From assembly GCA_009617715.1 (NCBI GenBank), contig VTFK01000226.1:620001-684000 (forward strand): 64,000 bases of DNA, given 5' to 3'. The notes under the pieces are model-generated. The model had not been told where the DNA came from and did not search any database. It saw only the letters and a program-made list of their open reading frames with translations. Source of the stretch: Plectrocnemia conspersa (taxonomy: Eukaryota > Arthropoda > Insecta > Trichoptera > Polycentropodidae). How positions within the stretch are numbered: the stretch's first letter is position 1; every line of letters starts with the position of its first letter. Positions 49,583 through 62,231 of the stretch are shown here, in pieces. Position numbers and translations under genes: made by a program.

Positions 49583-52500
49583 GTTGTTATTAATATAATA
49601 TTGTTGCTTTATTAGGATCGTTATCTGTGAATATGAATTAATTTAAAAATAAAATAATACAACATTTAATTTTGTTCATTTATTGGTTACATTAAAAAGA
49701 TATAAGACAGCTATTGTATAAAAGAAATGAAGAAAAAAACACAATCGTCGGTAATAAAATATGATATACATTTCAAAGATGTACTTTATTAAATTGCACG
49801 TTTGTTTAATTTACATAATATATAAAAGAATTATTCGCTTAAAAATTAATTTAACCGCAATAAACCTATAATTTCCGATTAAAAATTTTAACACTATTAC
49901 TTTCATAATTTATAATAAAAATATTATAATTTCAACTCATGGAAGCAGAAATCGTCGATGATTTCGTATATCTGAATCATCAGCAGCTATCCCCCCAGCG
50001 TAAATAGTCATGGACTATTCTTCACAACCGTAGACTACCACCGATCTAATTAAATTAAAATAATAATTTAGACAACTTCAGTAGCCTTTCTTTACGACAA
50101 TGTGAACAGTTTAAAGTTACTATTCACAATATGACACATATAATAAGAGTTACATAGACACACATCTATACGTATAACATACATATGTATATAAGTTGAA
50201 CATCTTTGGACATTGATATGACCATTGAGGTACATATAACGTAGAGGGAGCGCGTTGTTTGAAAAATGATTGATAATTCCACTTTTTGCCACAAATATAA
50301 GAGAACTTGATTGATATGTATACGTATGGGCTTTATCATTGCAATATACTTTTACATAAGATCAATGCATGATTGAATATACTCGCCAGGATTATATTTA
50401 ATCTTACTTACATACTCTTATTAACACAAGATGATCATATCTCACTCGAAATACCAAACCATCAGGGGTGAAAGTGAGCCAGAACTAATTGATAAAAGAA
50501 TAACAAACAGAACACATTTTTATTATTAAAATATGGACATTTCCATATTTTAATAAAAAAATTTTTGTGTCTTTGTGAAATGATACAAGCGTTAAGAATA
50601 GAACGGAAAATTTCTGCCTGAATTAGCAAGCGTAAGTATTTGTGAAAACAGTTTTTGCACGAAACAAACGAAAGGGTCAGAACAGTTTGTCCATTAATAT
50701 TGTTTATTGTGAATAAATTTTAAAAAAGTGATTGTGAGATATTCCGAGACAGTCAAATGACATATTTTTTTCCACTTTTAATCGGAAAGTCTAGACTTGG
50801 TATTGAAATAAATATCACAACTTAATTTTAAACCACTTACTGATTTTTTTAAAATAAAAAAAGTTTAAGAAACAATAGTTTGATTCTAAGAAAAATAGTA
50901 AAAACTATAAAGGCTTTCAATGGAATTTGATATCATAAATACAATCTTTCTCATATTTCATAAGTAGGTTATAACTTCAAATCATGAAAGTTTGTCTACA
51001 AAATTTGATAGAAATTAAACATAACCCAAAATTGCATTAAAACATGCGAAATGAAGCAAAAAGTACATGAATTTTAAATTTACCCGTATTTGCAAAAAAA
51101 AATTTTTGCAGAAAATAATAATCACAGCAATATATTCACTATGATAAAAAAATATTCCATTTTATATAATTCAAGACAAAAACTTGTTAATGACATTTGC
51201 CGAAAATCACAATGTTTTTTTTTATCAAAAAGATGAGAAAAAATGTTCTATTTCATTGATTTGGTAAGACGTAAATTTATTCCCATTAAATATTATTTTA
51301 CAAAAAAATAACATATACATATGAATATTTGAGGTTATGTCATGCATGCCCTTTATTAAAATATCATTAGATATTATTCCTAAAGAAATACGATATTTTC
51401 AAAATCCTTTGACGGCCATTTGTAACGCCAGACCGCTTTTCAGAGCAAAATAAAAAAATCGCTTTTGGTTCCGAAAAACCCCTTCTCTCCGCCAGTAAAT
51501 ACATACAATTAGAGTTAAATTTGCAAATATTTATGTCATTTAACCTGTTATGTAACATAATAAAGTATAAAATTATCCAAAACTTAAAAACCTTGTTGAA
51601 AAAAAGTATCTCAAAAATCAAAAAATCACATCTTTGTGGCACAAATCACGTTATTTATTATTTTTTTTGTAGATTAGAAATAGCAAAGGCCTTTAGTAAT
51701 ATTGATTCTTCAAACTAACAACCATTACATGTTCCCTCTATTACGCTATATCTCAATAGTTGTGACATAAATGAATCGTTTTCTTTTTAAAACAGACGAG
51801 TCCTTAGTAACTAGATCATCATCAACTCTTTAAAAAATAAAAGCAATTCAATTTTGATGACCTTGAATATCACTATGGGTAACTATTGTTTTTAAATGAG
51901 TATAATTATATAGAAAACGGTGCTAAAATGTTAGTATCCATATAAATATTTCGTAAAAATGCAATTTTAAACTTTTACAATCTAAACGAGTTATATGACA
52001 CTTAATTATCATTCATAGGTAACACTAACCGACAGAGTTTATACTAAAAAAATTGTGGATAATCTGACTTAAGACAATTAAAATCTATATATTCAGGGGG
52101 GAAATACCTGGAACAATATATTTTTAATTCAATAAAAAAAGCATAATTAATCCATATTGTACAAATACAAATACAATCATTTTTTCACATAACTTCCAAA
52201 TTAATTATTTGTAGTGGTTTCCCGTTGTCTTCACCGGAAATGTCCAGACTCACAAATACATATACGTATTCCAAAATTAAATAATTTATTAAAGAATATG
52301 GAATATGTATGAATAAGAAACATAAATAAATAATAATGAAAATATTTGCATTAGAAAAAATGATTTTCATTATATGAAAAATTATAATAATTAAATGCAG
52401 ATTGATTCTTACTATTCATAATAATTATGTATAAAATAAAATATAATATAAATATGATCAAACACGATAAATGGAAATATGTAATTGCAAAATTACAAGA

Positions 52501-53040
52501 AATGGCATGTCGTTTATATACAGAAAAAATATGTCTTACATTAAGTATTATATAACATATTTACAAAGCGATATATCGATTTTCACAAGAAAATCAAAGA
52601 GAAACGATAGAATAAATCTTTGACTATAAATAGATCAACTATTCTTAAATGAAGTGGAACTTTTTCTCATATTATTATTAAAAATAAATTTCAAAACTGC
52701 CTTAAATGCACGACCTCACTTTTTAGCCTCAAAAATGTGTACCGATCGCACTCGAACATCTCTAATGCAACTGAAATGATTCTCGAAGCATCCGCGACCG
52801 ATTAACTGCTGCGCCACTGCTAATGGTCTTTTTCAAAAATAAATCCCATCGTACCCTGTATTCCAATACTTTCAGGATGTCCGAGTGCATAAAATCATTA
52901 TTATTAATTAACATGATAATCTAAGTGTGAAAATTTGGCAACTGGTGACTGAGCGCTCGGCGAATCGATCACTCGAGCGTTTGTCGTAAGAGTAACGTTT
53001 GGGAACAGATCAGACTCGGTTACGGAGCGAGGTAGTTTAT
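49583..53040. other. Intergenic region, no gene recognised
   Basis: AT-rich DNA between NDUFA5-like and Tax1bp3. A 15-bp perfect hairpin is at 50523-50556. The segment 52720-53040, moderately GC-rich, abuts the Tax1bp3 stop and is probably its 3' UTR. Confidence 0.6.
49648..49653 (+). terminator. Candidate polyadenylation signal of NDUFA5-like gene
   Basis: AATAAA 66 bases after the TGA stop. Confidence 0.5.
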
Positions 53041-56000
53041 CTATGTGGACGTGACGCCCTTTCTCGCCACCAGGAGGTTGAGCACTGGGTGCTTTTTGAT
53101 GTAACCGACGGCTTTTTTATGCGTCACCATTGTAAAGTCGTAGCCGTTACATTGAAGGATCTTGTCGTGCATTCTCAGTCCCGATTTTGCCGCCGGACTT
53201 CCCTCGTGAACTTCCGTAACGTATATTCCCTGCAATTGAGACAGTTTTAATGAGGTATTTCATATAAAATATATATTTTATAGTATATACATTGTCAGTG
53301 TATCCTTGTGGGCTCTTTTTGAAGTCTTGATCTATTCCCCCACCGATTTTAAATCCACATTTCATGACTTCACGGCCCTCTGGATCCGTGCCGGTTTCCT
53401 TGTGCAATGTTATAGGAATCTGAAAATATAATCTGATTAACAAACTATCTTAAAAGTAAAAAATATATTACTTTAACAAATTCTTTTATTGATATTTCAT
53501 TATGGGTGATATACGAAGTTTGTTGCAAAAGTAATTAAAATTTTTGGCACTCTCCAGAAGAGATTTATAGGCAAAATGGGGGTGACAGTTGGACTTTCCT
53601 TGGTTGAGCCAGAGCCTTTCAATTAGTCGTACTTTACAAAAGTACATCTTGTAAAATACTCTCCTCAAGCACAAAAGTGCAAAGGAATGTGAAGAACCAC
53701 TATACAATTCAATTTTGCATTAACCACTTCACCATAATGTATTTGGCATTAGACACTTGACCCTCATAAATCAAGTAATAAAATTGACACTTAACAGTCC
53801 TAGTATTTTTTTTTATATGTTTTTATTCGGAATGCGCCTACTTCAATGGATGGACTGCTCGAATTATCAAAGACAATTCAATCATATTTGCTTTATCACT
53901 GGATGTTTTCATATTTTAGGGAACAAAACCAAGGCTGTGGAGTCGTTGGAAATTTTCCCCGAATCCGAATTTAAAAATTTCGATAATATAATCTTAAAAT
54001 ATTAAATTTATTTTTACGTAAATAACAACAAAGACGAAAGATCAAAAAATAGTTATAATAATATTTCTTAGGATTAGTGCCGCGCCATTGTATGTGACCA
54101 TGCAGGCCGGTGGCCAGTTCACTGTTGTTGAGTATTTGATTAAGTGCATAATAATTTTTATTTATTTCATATTACCGACTTAAAACACATGGCGCACGAC
54201 GAACAATTAAAAAATTATTAGTTGTGGTGGAAAGGGTTAAAAAGGAGTCAGAGTCAGTTGTTTTTTTACGACTCCGAATCCACAGCTTTTATTTATTTTC
54301 AAAGAATCTATGCATTCAGAATTAGGTATTATATCTAGATGGTGAAATATTTTTGTATAAAATCAACAAAAATTATAACCAAAGTTTGTATTGTTTCAAC
54401 ACATACTGAAATGTGTAATGCCATTGGATTTAAATTTTAACATTTTTAGTACCAATACACATTTACACGCATCGATATTTGTCGTTTGATTGAAAAAAAA
54501 ATTTTAAATTGCAACAATAATGATTTTTAACCATTTTTAAAAAATAATCACGAGAATGAAGTGATTTAACTTGTAAAATCAGATGTTGAAGATAGCGTAT
54601 AGAGTAGTTGCTTCGTTGTCGGATCGAGTTTTCATGTGGTACTGTTTCGAAATGGGACTGATTAATCGCAGATGAAATAGGAATCATCACTGAGGAAGAC
54701 TTCCCCCACTGTTATGAAGAATGGTGTCTTTGCTGGAATCGGTGATCAAGTTTCATTGCATTTTTTTCATTAAAAGGATTATTTAAAAATCATTCTTAAT
54801 ACTTTTGAGCCAATTGTGCGAGATAAGGGATGACTCATCAATGGATTTAATAAGTCATCTAAATCGCCAAGATTTAATTTATTAATAAATACACTAGAAC
54901 AGTAGCTACAAAGGAGATCCCAGGACTCGCCCTCGTGGATGGACGTAGGAGTCAGACCAACTACCCCAAAAAAATACAACTTAAAAAACACTTTCGTTCT
55001 TATTGTAATATTGAAGTAATAAAATCTTCCTTCTTTTGATATTATGTTAATTATATTACTATTTTTATATATTTATTTAAAGTAAAACCATCCATCACAA
55101 TAGTCAAAAAAGAATGTATGGTATTATAAGAAAAAATCATAAGATATTAAAATGAAATGATAAGAACCAGACCAGCTCCTCGTTTCTGGCAATAAGTGGA
55201 TCAATGTGCATTGCAGAATATTAACACATTGAATACCAGGCATTATTCCTAAAAATGCAACCATGCAGCATTTGCGAAAATTAGAACCTAAGCTTAATTT
55301 TTTCAACCATCATAACTTTTGATCGCGTACAATAAAATAAAAAATAATTCTGTGTTGAGAATCACCAAATACACATATTTTAAAAATAAAAGCAATACGG
55401 TCCAGTTCATGAAAATATGACAGTGAAATACTTTTATGCGTTATAAAAACAACAAATATCGAACATTGTGACCTATATAATAATTTCTTTATTTTTAACA
55501 CTTTATTGTCGATTTACACGGAGATATTCGCATGACTGTTCAACTTTGATACTATTGACAGCGAAAACGTCGATACTTCGTTACATGTTTTGTTCCCAGT
55601 TTCTCAAACATCATATCAATTACAACAACCAAACTGGTGGTATGCGTAGGCCCAAGTATTGGCGACAAACCTCAGATTAGGGATTAACGTTCAAAGGCCA
55701 TAAATAATAAAAAAGGGACTCAAATTTTACCTACACTCTATTTGCGTTAATACATTTCATCATTATTCATAATTGAGAGAGAAATGGCAAGTTTGGGTTT
55801 ACGTCCCTACACGTACAAAATTAAATCACGAAATGCACAAATTTGTGTACATGTGTTAAGGAACAGGATGGTGACAACCTTAGTACAGATGTCCTGGCTC
55901 TAACAAACGTCAGAAGAGGATGCCCTTCATAAGTTTCAAAACATGCTTAGCGTCAGATGTCTCCAGACAACTGTGCTTCTTATATTCCAGAATGGAAGGT

Positions 56001-56543
56001 ATCCACTTCATCGACGGAATTGTGAGAATTATAAAACTGTTCTGAAATTACTACTCATTTCGTGAATGTTTCTGCACCCTGTTATCAGGTGATTTTATTT
56101 ATGATTAAAAAGATTCACTTTATATTTCAGAACATAAAGTAAAATATTATTGGAATAAAATATATGAATTTATTGAAAATATATACGGTAAAATAACTGG
56201 TTAAATCGAGATAAGGTGTTGTACACCTTTATATTGAGCAAACGAATTGAATCATAGTCATAGATAAACAGTGAATCGATAATAATGTTTGCACAATTTT
56301 TGATACACATTTAGAATCGATTCGGTCTGAAAGATGATGACTGAACAACGCCCCACGATCGCTATTTACTAATAATCTGTAATGGTAATATTCCAATCGA
56401 ACGCAGGAACAAAGTGACGTTTGTTGGTGTGTCAAATGCGGACGCGAGAATACGATGGATAAAATATAGGCAAAACGGTGAAAACTAACACTGAGGCACT
56501 CCATGGCCGTGCCCGCCTGGTGCTGAAACGCCATTTTCGCCAT
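53041..56543 (-). CDS. Tax1bp3: Tax1-binding protein 3 / TIP-1, single PDZ-domain protein
   Basis: Small cytosolic protein made almost only of one PDZ domain. TIP-1 proteins bind C-terminal peptides and act as competitive antagonists of PDZ scaffolds. Minus-strand exons are 56543-56490 (MAKMAFQHQAGTAMECLS), 53419-53291 and 53229-53041, all phase 0, giving 123 residues; human TAX1BP3 has 124. Exon 2 contains CGFKIGGGIDQD, the carboxylate-binding loop and second strand (human ILGFSIGGGIDQD). Exon 3 contains GIYVTEVHEGSPAAKSGLRM, HDKILQCNGYDFTMVTHKKA and LLVARKG (human GIYVTRVSEGGPAEIAGLQIGDKIMQVNG and DMTMVTHDQA). Translation could instead begin at the second Met (56534). Intron 1 is about 3 kb and holds LINE fragments. 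Confidence 0.94.
53512..53550. repeat. mariner-type terminal repeat-like segment
   Basis: AGTTTGTTGCAAAAGTAATT followed by AAAATTTTTGGC closely resembles the end of mariner elements related to Hsmar1 (GTTGGTGCAAAAGTAATTGC...). A TA dinucleotide (TATA) directly precedes it. The other end was not found. Confidence 0.5.
55125..55225 (-). pseudogene. LINE fragment (same family as 38505)
   Basis: AAAATCATAAGATATTAAAA, GACCAGCTCCTCGTTTCTGG and GGATCAATGTGCATTGCAG align with 38610-38710 in the same orientation. Confidence 0.6.
55780..56030 (-). pseudogene. LINE fragment (same family as 38505)
   Basis: GATGGTGACAACC, ACAGATGTCCTGGCTCTAAC and AACGTCAGAAGAGGATGC, then AACATGCTTAGCG, correspond to 38710-38890. 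Confidence 0.55.
56490..56543 (-). CDS. Tax1bp3: Tax1bp3 first coding exon
   Basis: 18 codons ending CTCAGT before a GTTAGT donor. Joining to ATTCCT at 53419 gives ECLSIPITLHKE in frame. A GC-rich stretch continues upstream to about 56690 and probably holds the 5' UTR and promoter. Confidence 0.85.
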
Positions 56544-56954
56544 GATGAAGGCCGTGTAATTGGAAAAACTGGTCAAATCTTTAGCGCGCACAGACAGCGG
56601 CGAACGCGACAGAGATCCGCGAACACTTCTCCCGCACAAGTCCCGCTTGCGAACGCCGCGCCCTTCTCAGTCAGTTCGCGAATCGCTGCTACATTTAATT
56701 TCAATTATACTTTGTTTTAAAAACTATTTAAACACTCAAATTTGCGATTAAATATTCTAATTTATGTTTTCACTAAAACTATTTTTTTATTTTAAATTAT
56801 TTTTATTTTTACTAATACATTTATGTACATATTTATTTCTTATCAAAAACATATTTTTAATATTTCTTTGACGAGAAGGCATTTCAATATATTTCACACT
56901 TTTACAATCGAACATCTATTTTTATTTATAGTTATTATTGAGGATAAAATAGCG

Positions 56955-57031
56955 TATAGTATGAATAGTGACATTTGTATTTCAATGTTGAAATCCACTT
57001 TAAAGGATTCCTACAGGAAAATATTTCCAAG
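56955..57031 (+). pseudogene. Short Tc1-like transposase fragment
   Basis: Encodes MNSDICISMLKSTLKDSYRK and is about 90% identical over roughly 75 bases to 44857-44931 (NSDIYISMLESTLMDSYWK). Confidence 0.8.
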
Positions 57032-57968
57032 ATTATCAAATGTATTATTATTTTTATTTGTTTTAATTTATAAATGCTCTGTGTGATTACCCGGGTCACT
57101 CTTTGAGCGTAAAACTAAATGTATTGCAAGTACAAAAGTAGTTATGATTTGCAGAACAAGTTTATTCGTCACGCCAGTTCTATACAAGCGTACTTGCAGA
57201 TCGGATATTTTAGACGGATTATCATTTTCGAACAAAGAACAGTCAATGTTTATATGAATACAGATTAAAGCGATTTTGATGCCAATACCATTAAGGTGAC
57301 CAGACGTCCTCTTTTTGTCTTTTTATGTTCTTCCTGAACAAAAATTTCTAAAATTATCTTTTTAGACTATGACTTTTTATATTATATTACTTTTATCAGA
57401 CTATGCACTTATAAATAAACGAACTTTCTCAAGGTCCATCTCGGCTCATTAATGCTTCTTTTAAAAATCCGAAAAATGAAGTGGAATGTGCCCAATATTA
57501 AATTAAACTAACTGTTTGAATAATGACCGTTTTTTTAAAGATTAGTAACAAACAATCCCGTCTCAGTCGAGTATATGAATGAGCGAAGCACGTCCCTTGT
57601 CACTAAAATAGTATATAAAAGCGATAACATAGCGTTCTCGCAAAAATCAATCTCAAGCTTCCATCATATATTATACTTCTTTTCGGAATACACTTTCATC
57701 TAGAACTTGCTCTTTCTACTTATACGCTTTCGACTTGGAACTCACGAAAGTTCAACTGAACTCGCACCAATCAGAACCGAGGAAACAGCTGCTTTTCGTT
57801 TCACATCAAACCTACTTCAGCTAAAGAGTCCAAAATCCAAGAATTCATCTTAATCTTTCAAAACAACTCTGAGACTACATGACAAAGAAAAGGCTACGAG
57901 AACATCAAATATCTATACCGATTGCACAAATCCTACGCGATTTAAAATCTGTTGCGAAAATAAATATT

Positions 57969-58209
57969 TGGCGGACGGGTAGCAATTACACATATTAAGT
58001 CGCTGCAGTAGTATTTTATTAAAAGTTTATAATAGTTTACATGTTTGTTCTTGAAATACATGCGAGTGAACGGTGGACGTGGCACCGCCGGCCGTTGTCT
58101 TCCCGTGGAGGTCCACCAAAATAATGTACTACCATGTCACTGCTACTAGAGCACCAACAAGTTTTGTTCATAATGAATGAATAAAGAAATAGATAAATAG
58201 GCCCCCACA
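57969..58209. mobile_element. Solo LTR, copy 2, with perfect target duplication
   Basis: 241 bp from TGGCGGACGGGTAGCAATTA to AATAGGCCCCCACA. Flanked on both sides by ATATT (57964-57968 and 58210-58214), a perfect 5-bp duplication typical of gypsy/Ty3-type integration. Contains AATAAA near 58180. Same family as 47748-47985. Confidence 0.82.
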
Positions 58210-58689
58210 ATATTAATTTATAAACGATAATGTCTGTCGTAAAAACAGTAAATGTTACACATTAATCCAAACATAAGATGTTTGATAACGGGTGGCAATG
58301 AGTTTCTGTAAGATTTATTCTTTAGGTTTGTAACCACTTGATCGCTTAAGTTCGCATTTGAGAACTACGTTAGTTGATCGATATTTTTGAATGATTCATT
58401 GGGAAATTTCGATTTGTGGTTCATAAAAAGATATATACTTGTACATACATATATTCATTCACACGATGTTTACTACGATACGCCCACCGGCGCGGTCTAA
58501 TAGCATCACAGCGATAACCTCAAGCGCCCAAAAGTAAATTTTCAATCAGTACTAATAATATGTTTAAAAGCAAATGACGCTAAATATTTAAAAGTTCCTC
58601 CTATTTCTTATTTTTAACCCATAAACATGAGCGTATTGAAGTTAAGCAGGTACGCGAAAAACGGAACAAAAGAGATATACTATAGTCAT

Positions 58690-59160
58690 TTAATAGATAA
58701 CCATCTTCGTTCGACAGTCCCGAGACAGCCGTATAGTCGCGTGTTCGCGAATGTGTATTGATTTTGCCAGTCGCGCCTTAATTCACCGAAGGCGCCGTAC
58801 GAAAGAACGTAAATACGCCCGTCGAGGTGTCGTCGGTATCGTGTGCGCATGCGCCGTCGCCGCTCTGACGGACACAGATAGCTCGTCAGCTGACGGGAGC
58901 GGGCCGGCGGCGCGCGTGCATTACAGCTCGCCTCGGAGGCCCCGAGCCTCCGCCACGCGCGCATGGAGCCTCCGGTACGTCCGACCGGACCCCTCCGCCC
59001 TCCTTTTAACCAGACATAACATGACGTTGCCCCCCTCTTCCCTCTCCGCTCATTCTGCCTCCCTCGCCCGTCGCATTCTAACGGTGATCGAATTATGCAC
59101 GAAACGTGTGAAAATAACACGAAATCGTCGACCATTGACCGCAGTCGCATTTTTTCCATT
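58690..59160. promoter_or_regulatory. GC-rich, CpG-dense island; possible promoter/first noncoding exon
   Basis: The most GC-rich block in the window, about 60% GC in an approximately 30% background. It contains GCATGCGCCGTCGCCGC-type sequence, GGCGGCGCGCGTGC and a hairpin CCTCGGAGGCCCCGAGCCTC. Both strands are open for long stretches simply because stops are rare in GC-rich DNA. A splice-donor-like GGTACGT occurs near 58976. It could be the 5' end of Topors, 3.3 kb downstream, or of an unseen gene. Confidence 0.4.
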
Positions 59161-59959
59161 TTGACAGATTCGGTGAAATAGTTTCGTTGGTACCACTGTG
59201 CAATTATTTTATAAATCATTTTTAGGTTATGTACTCACAATCGATATCTTGATGTTGCAATTTTTCGATACTCATTTATGAAACATTTCCTGATAAATAT
59301 GAGCCACAGCATCGATTCATTCCAGTCCTTTCTGTCGTCTCTTTGACAGTCTTACAGTTTCAACATATACCTAGTTGTGTTTGAAAAAAGCCGTCACATT
59401 GACTATTAGGAACTAAGATTGTATTAAATAATTTGGGTAAAGCTTATTTAACCCTTCAGGTGCGGCATGTGCTTTTTAAAATAAAGTGGTGATATTTCTC
59501 ATTTTTATGATAATTTATTGTTTCTTACATGTTAAAATATATTTAGTAACATATGGACACCGGTGGACTACAATTTTTTTTACATATTCTAATTGAAATA
59601 TTGAACTTTTTATTTTTGTAATACCCAGTCTATAGAAATAGGATTGGTGCTTCGCCATTAGTAAATCCCTTTGAAAAACGAAACATTCATGGAGTCGATG
59701 CACGGATTCTTCGAGTATTTTTTAAAATATGCAGTATCAGAATGTTTCTCAGGTAAAATCTTGCAACATTGAAACTGTTAAATACATTACTTCACAATTT
59801 TTTTTTTTTTTTACCAATTTTAGAAGGATGCATAAGGAATGTGGACTAATTACCAAACCTGTTGCTCTGGGTGTAAAATCTCATTCCACAATTTCATTGA
59901 TTAATTATATCATTAATACATATTATAAACAACAATGGTCCTAATTTGGGCCCCTGTTG

Positions 59960-60715
59960 TACACCATGATATATCATTTTCTCTTTGGAATAAGCATAGT
60001 TTATTTTAACTTTTTGCTTTCTCATTTTTAAATATTTGACAAGTTACTTGAGTGATCGTAGACAGTTTGTAACCTATGGCGGGTGATTGACGAAAGAATA
60101 TTTCACCCCTTCGGGGGTTCCTCGAGGGTTCGACCTGGACCTTCTGCGCTTTATGTTATTTATTAATGACTTCAATACAGCAGTTACAAATTCAAGTTTT
60201 CTTCTGTACAAAGGTGATTTAAAATTGTATAAATGCATTCGATCTGTTGCGGACCCTTCTCTTCAGAGTGATTTAACCGTGTTGGAAAATACCATACTGT
60301 GTCATTTTCTCAGTCCCGTTCGCTATCATTTTATTCCTACGATCTTAGTGGGAACATTTTGACTAGAGAAACTTCCACTAAAGATCTCAGAATCACTTTT
60401 GAGAGCAATTGGAGGTTCTCTCTATACATGCACAACGTCTGTGATAAATCTTCCAAGATACTCAGCTTTGTTATGAAGAACGCTTTTCACTTTGACTATT
60501 CGTCGGTTATTTGCGTCCTCTATGACACTTTAGTATGAACTCAAGAATGTTATGAAACATTCTTGAATCAGGACCTATAATTTGAAATCCCCGAATAACC
60601 AAATATTCCATTTTAGTGGAAAAGATTCAAAAAAGGTTTTTGAGATACCTTTACAATAGGACATTTGTTTATTATCCGTTCTTATATTAGCAAAAGTCGA
60701 TTTTCAGTTATTACA
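59960..60715 (+). pseudogene. LINE (jockey-like) reverse-transcriptase remnant
   Basis: Plus strand, several frames: YLSDRRQFVTYGG, then SGVPRG (normally SGVPQGS), LRFMLFINDFNTAVTNSSF, LLYKGDLKLYKCIRSVADPS, and LTRETSTKDLRITFESNWRF. LLYKGD replaces the catalytic YADD, so the active site is destroyed. Downstream KIQKRFLRYLYNRTFVYYPF is the C-terminal continuation. Same broad family as the remnant at 39788-40600, opposite orientation. Confidence 0.82.
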
Positions 60716-60778
60716 GCAAATAAAATTCAGTATATGAATGTTTTATTATTATTTAAATTTTTCAATACCCCTTCTGTA

Positions 60779-60931
60779 CAGATGCGGGCGGTGAGATAAT
60801 TTCCCTCTTGTTAAGTGACGAGAGTGAGTGAGAGATAAGAGCATCCGGTCGGCATGCCTTTATCTTTCATTCACTTTCGTTACTTAACACGCGAGCGATC
60901 GAGAGGAAAAGTATTTCACCGCCCGCGTCTG
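60779..60931. mobile_element. Palindromic foldback MITE
   Basis: The two halves are inverted copies: CAGATGCGGGCGGTGAGATA at the left, and at the right the reverse complement of CAGACGCGGGCGGTGAAATA. The pairing continues through GTTAAGTGACGAGAGTGAGT. The arms are roughly 65-70 bases with few mismatches and a short centre. Related single-arm or diverged copies lie at 15920-16012 and 46949-47057. Confidence 0.8.
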
Positions 60932-62231
60932 AAATATATATCTCGGTGTTTAATGCATTTATATTGTACAGGAAAAACATTGTTTTAATTTAATTCACTT
61001 AAAGTGAATTAACTATTGTATGTTGTGAAAGTATTATTTATTGCTGCTTTGCGATATACATAATCTTTATATTTATGGCCTATAATATTTCTAACCAAAT
61101 GCAAGTAATTTCTTTCATATTCCTTACTCAAATTCCCTTTTGAAGGTATATTCAAAATTACTTACATATGGTGTAGTGTGTTGTGGGTTTTGCTATACAA
61201 GATTCCACTTCTATAATACTGGCATCATGTTATTGGTAATAATATTGACATCTCTCAATTCTGATACTCACAGACCTCTTTCTATATATAATTGACAATA
61301 GTATAGTTTTACAAATAAATCAGGTTATTTAATACTTAAGGGGAAATAATCTATTGTAGTTTAATCACATCATGTTTGAAATATTGTTCAAAATACCGAT
61401 ATTATTCTCTTCTCTTTTTAGGTAAATAATAAATATACAACAGAAAAATAATAATAGAAAAATATTTAAAAAACACGTTTATTTAGAGGACTACTTATAT
61501 GAGCAATATATAAAATAATTGTTCTATAAATGAATTGGTTGTGCAATACTGTTGGACGGATTAGGTGCGAGGGAGTGAGCACTAGTCAGAACAGTGAACA
61601 CTCCATGAATGACTCTCTGCAATGGATCCTTCATTGAAAAAGAAACACAAGATTGTCTTACATAAATAAAGAATTTGTTTTATGGATTTTTTTTTATAAT
61701 TTAATAATAATAAAATTGAGCAATAGAAATAATGATTCATAATAATTTACATAATTCTATGTTTACTGGATTGTTTTAAATTTTGAGAAATAATAAATAG
61801 CAAAATAAATTACTAAACGCAAAGGGGAGAAAAATAATAAAAAAACACCTAATGGATCATATGAAAAATTCATACATATATCACCCCCTGAGTAAAATGC
61901 CAAGTGAAGCAGTTAATCCCAATAAAATATTACATATAACTATATGTCACTAAAAGTTAATGCTGGAATCAGCTTATAGATCGTATTATCTTATATTTGT
62001 TGCAAATATGTTATTGTATAAATTATCTAACGATTCTATGATAAAAGTTACAAGTCACTATTGCTTCACACAGTATACATTTATAATATAATTTTACTTT
62101 ATTTACATTTTTATGCCCAAGAGCTTATCTTAGACTTGAAATTTTGTATAATTATATGCTTTGTCTAAACCTTTGACCTAAACTCGAATATATTGTGTTT
62201 GCAGATTGTCTGATATAAACTAAACGCAACC

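Larger units (their letters stand above)
53420..56489 (-). other. Tax1bp3 intron 1 with transposon fragments
   Basis: Contains a mariner-terminal-repeat-like segment (53512-53550), LINE fragments (55125-55225 and 55780-56030) and otherwise unrecognised DNA. Confidence 0.7.
56544..62231. other. Intergenic region Tax1bp3-Topors (divergent)
   Basis: Tax1bp3 runs left and Topors right, so promoters lie at both ends. Contains a Tc1 fragment, a promoter-like or decayed element at 57540-57960, a solo LTR, a GC-rich island at 58690-59160, a LINE remnant and a palindromic MITE. 60950-62200 is AT-rich with nothing recognised apart from the probable 5' UTR of Topors. Confidence 0.7.

Noticed and set aside
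58686..59219. Long open frames on both strands (177 and 137 codons)
   Set aside because: They coincide with the GC-rich island, where stops are rare; both strands are open at once, composition is Arg/Ala-rich and no domain is recognisable.
59515..59703. 62-codon minus-strand frame and TTAACCCTTCAGGTGCGG near 59447 as a piggyBac end
   Set aside because: No protein similarity recognised and no second end found; TTAA alone is too common in this DNA.
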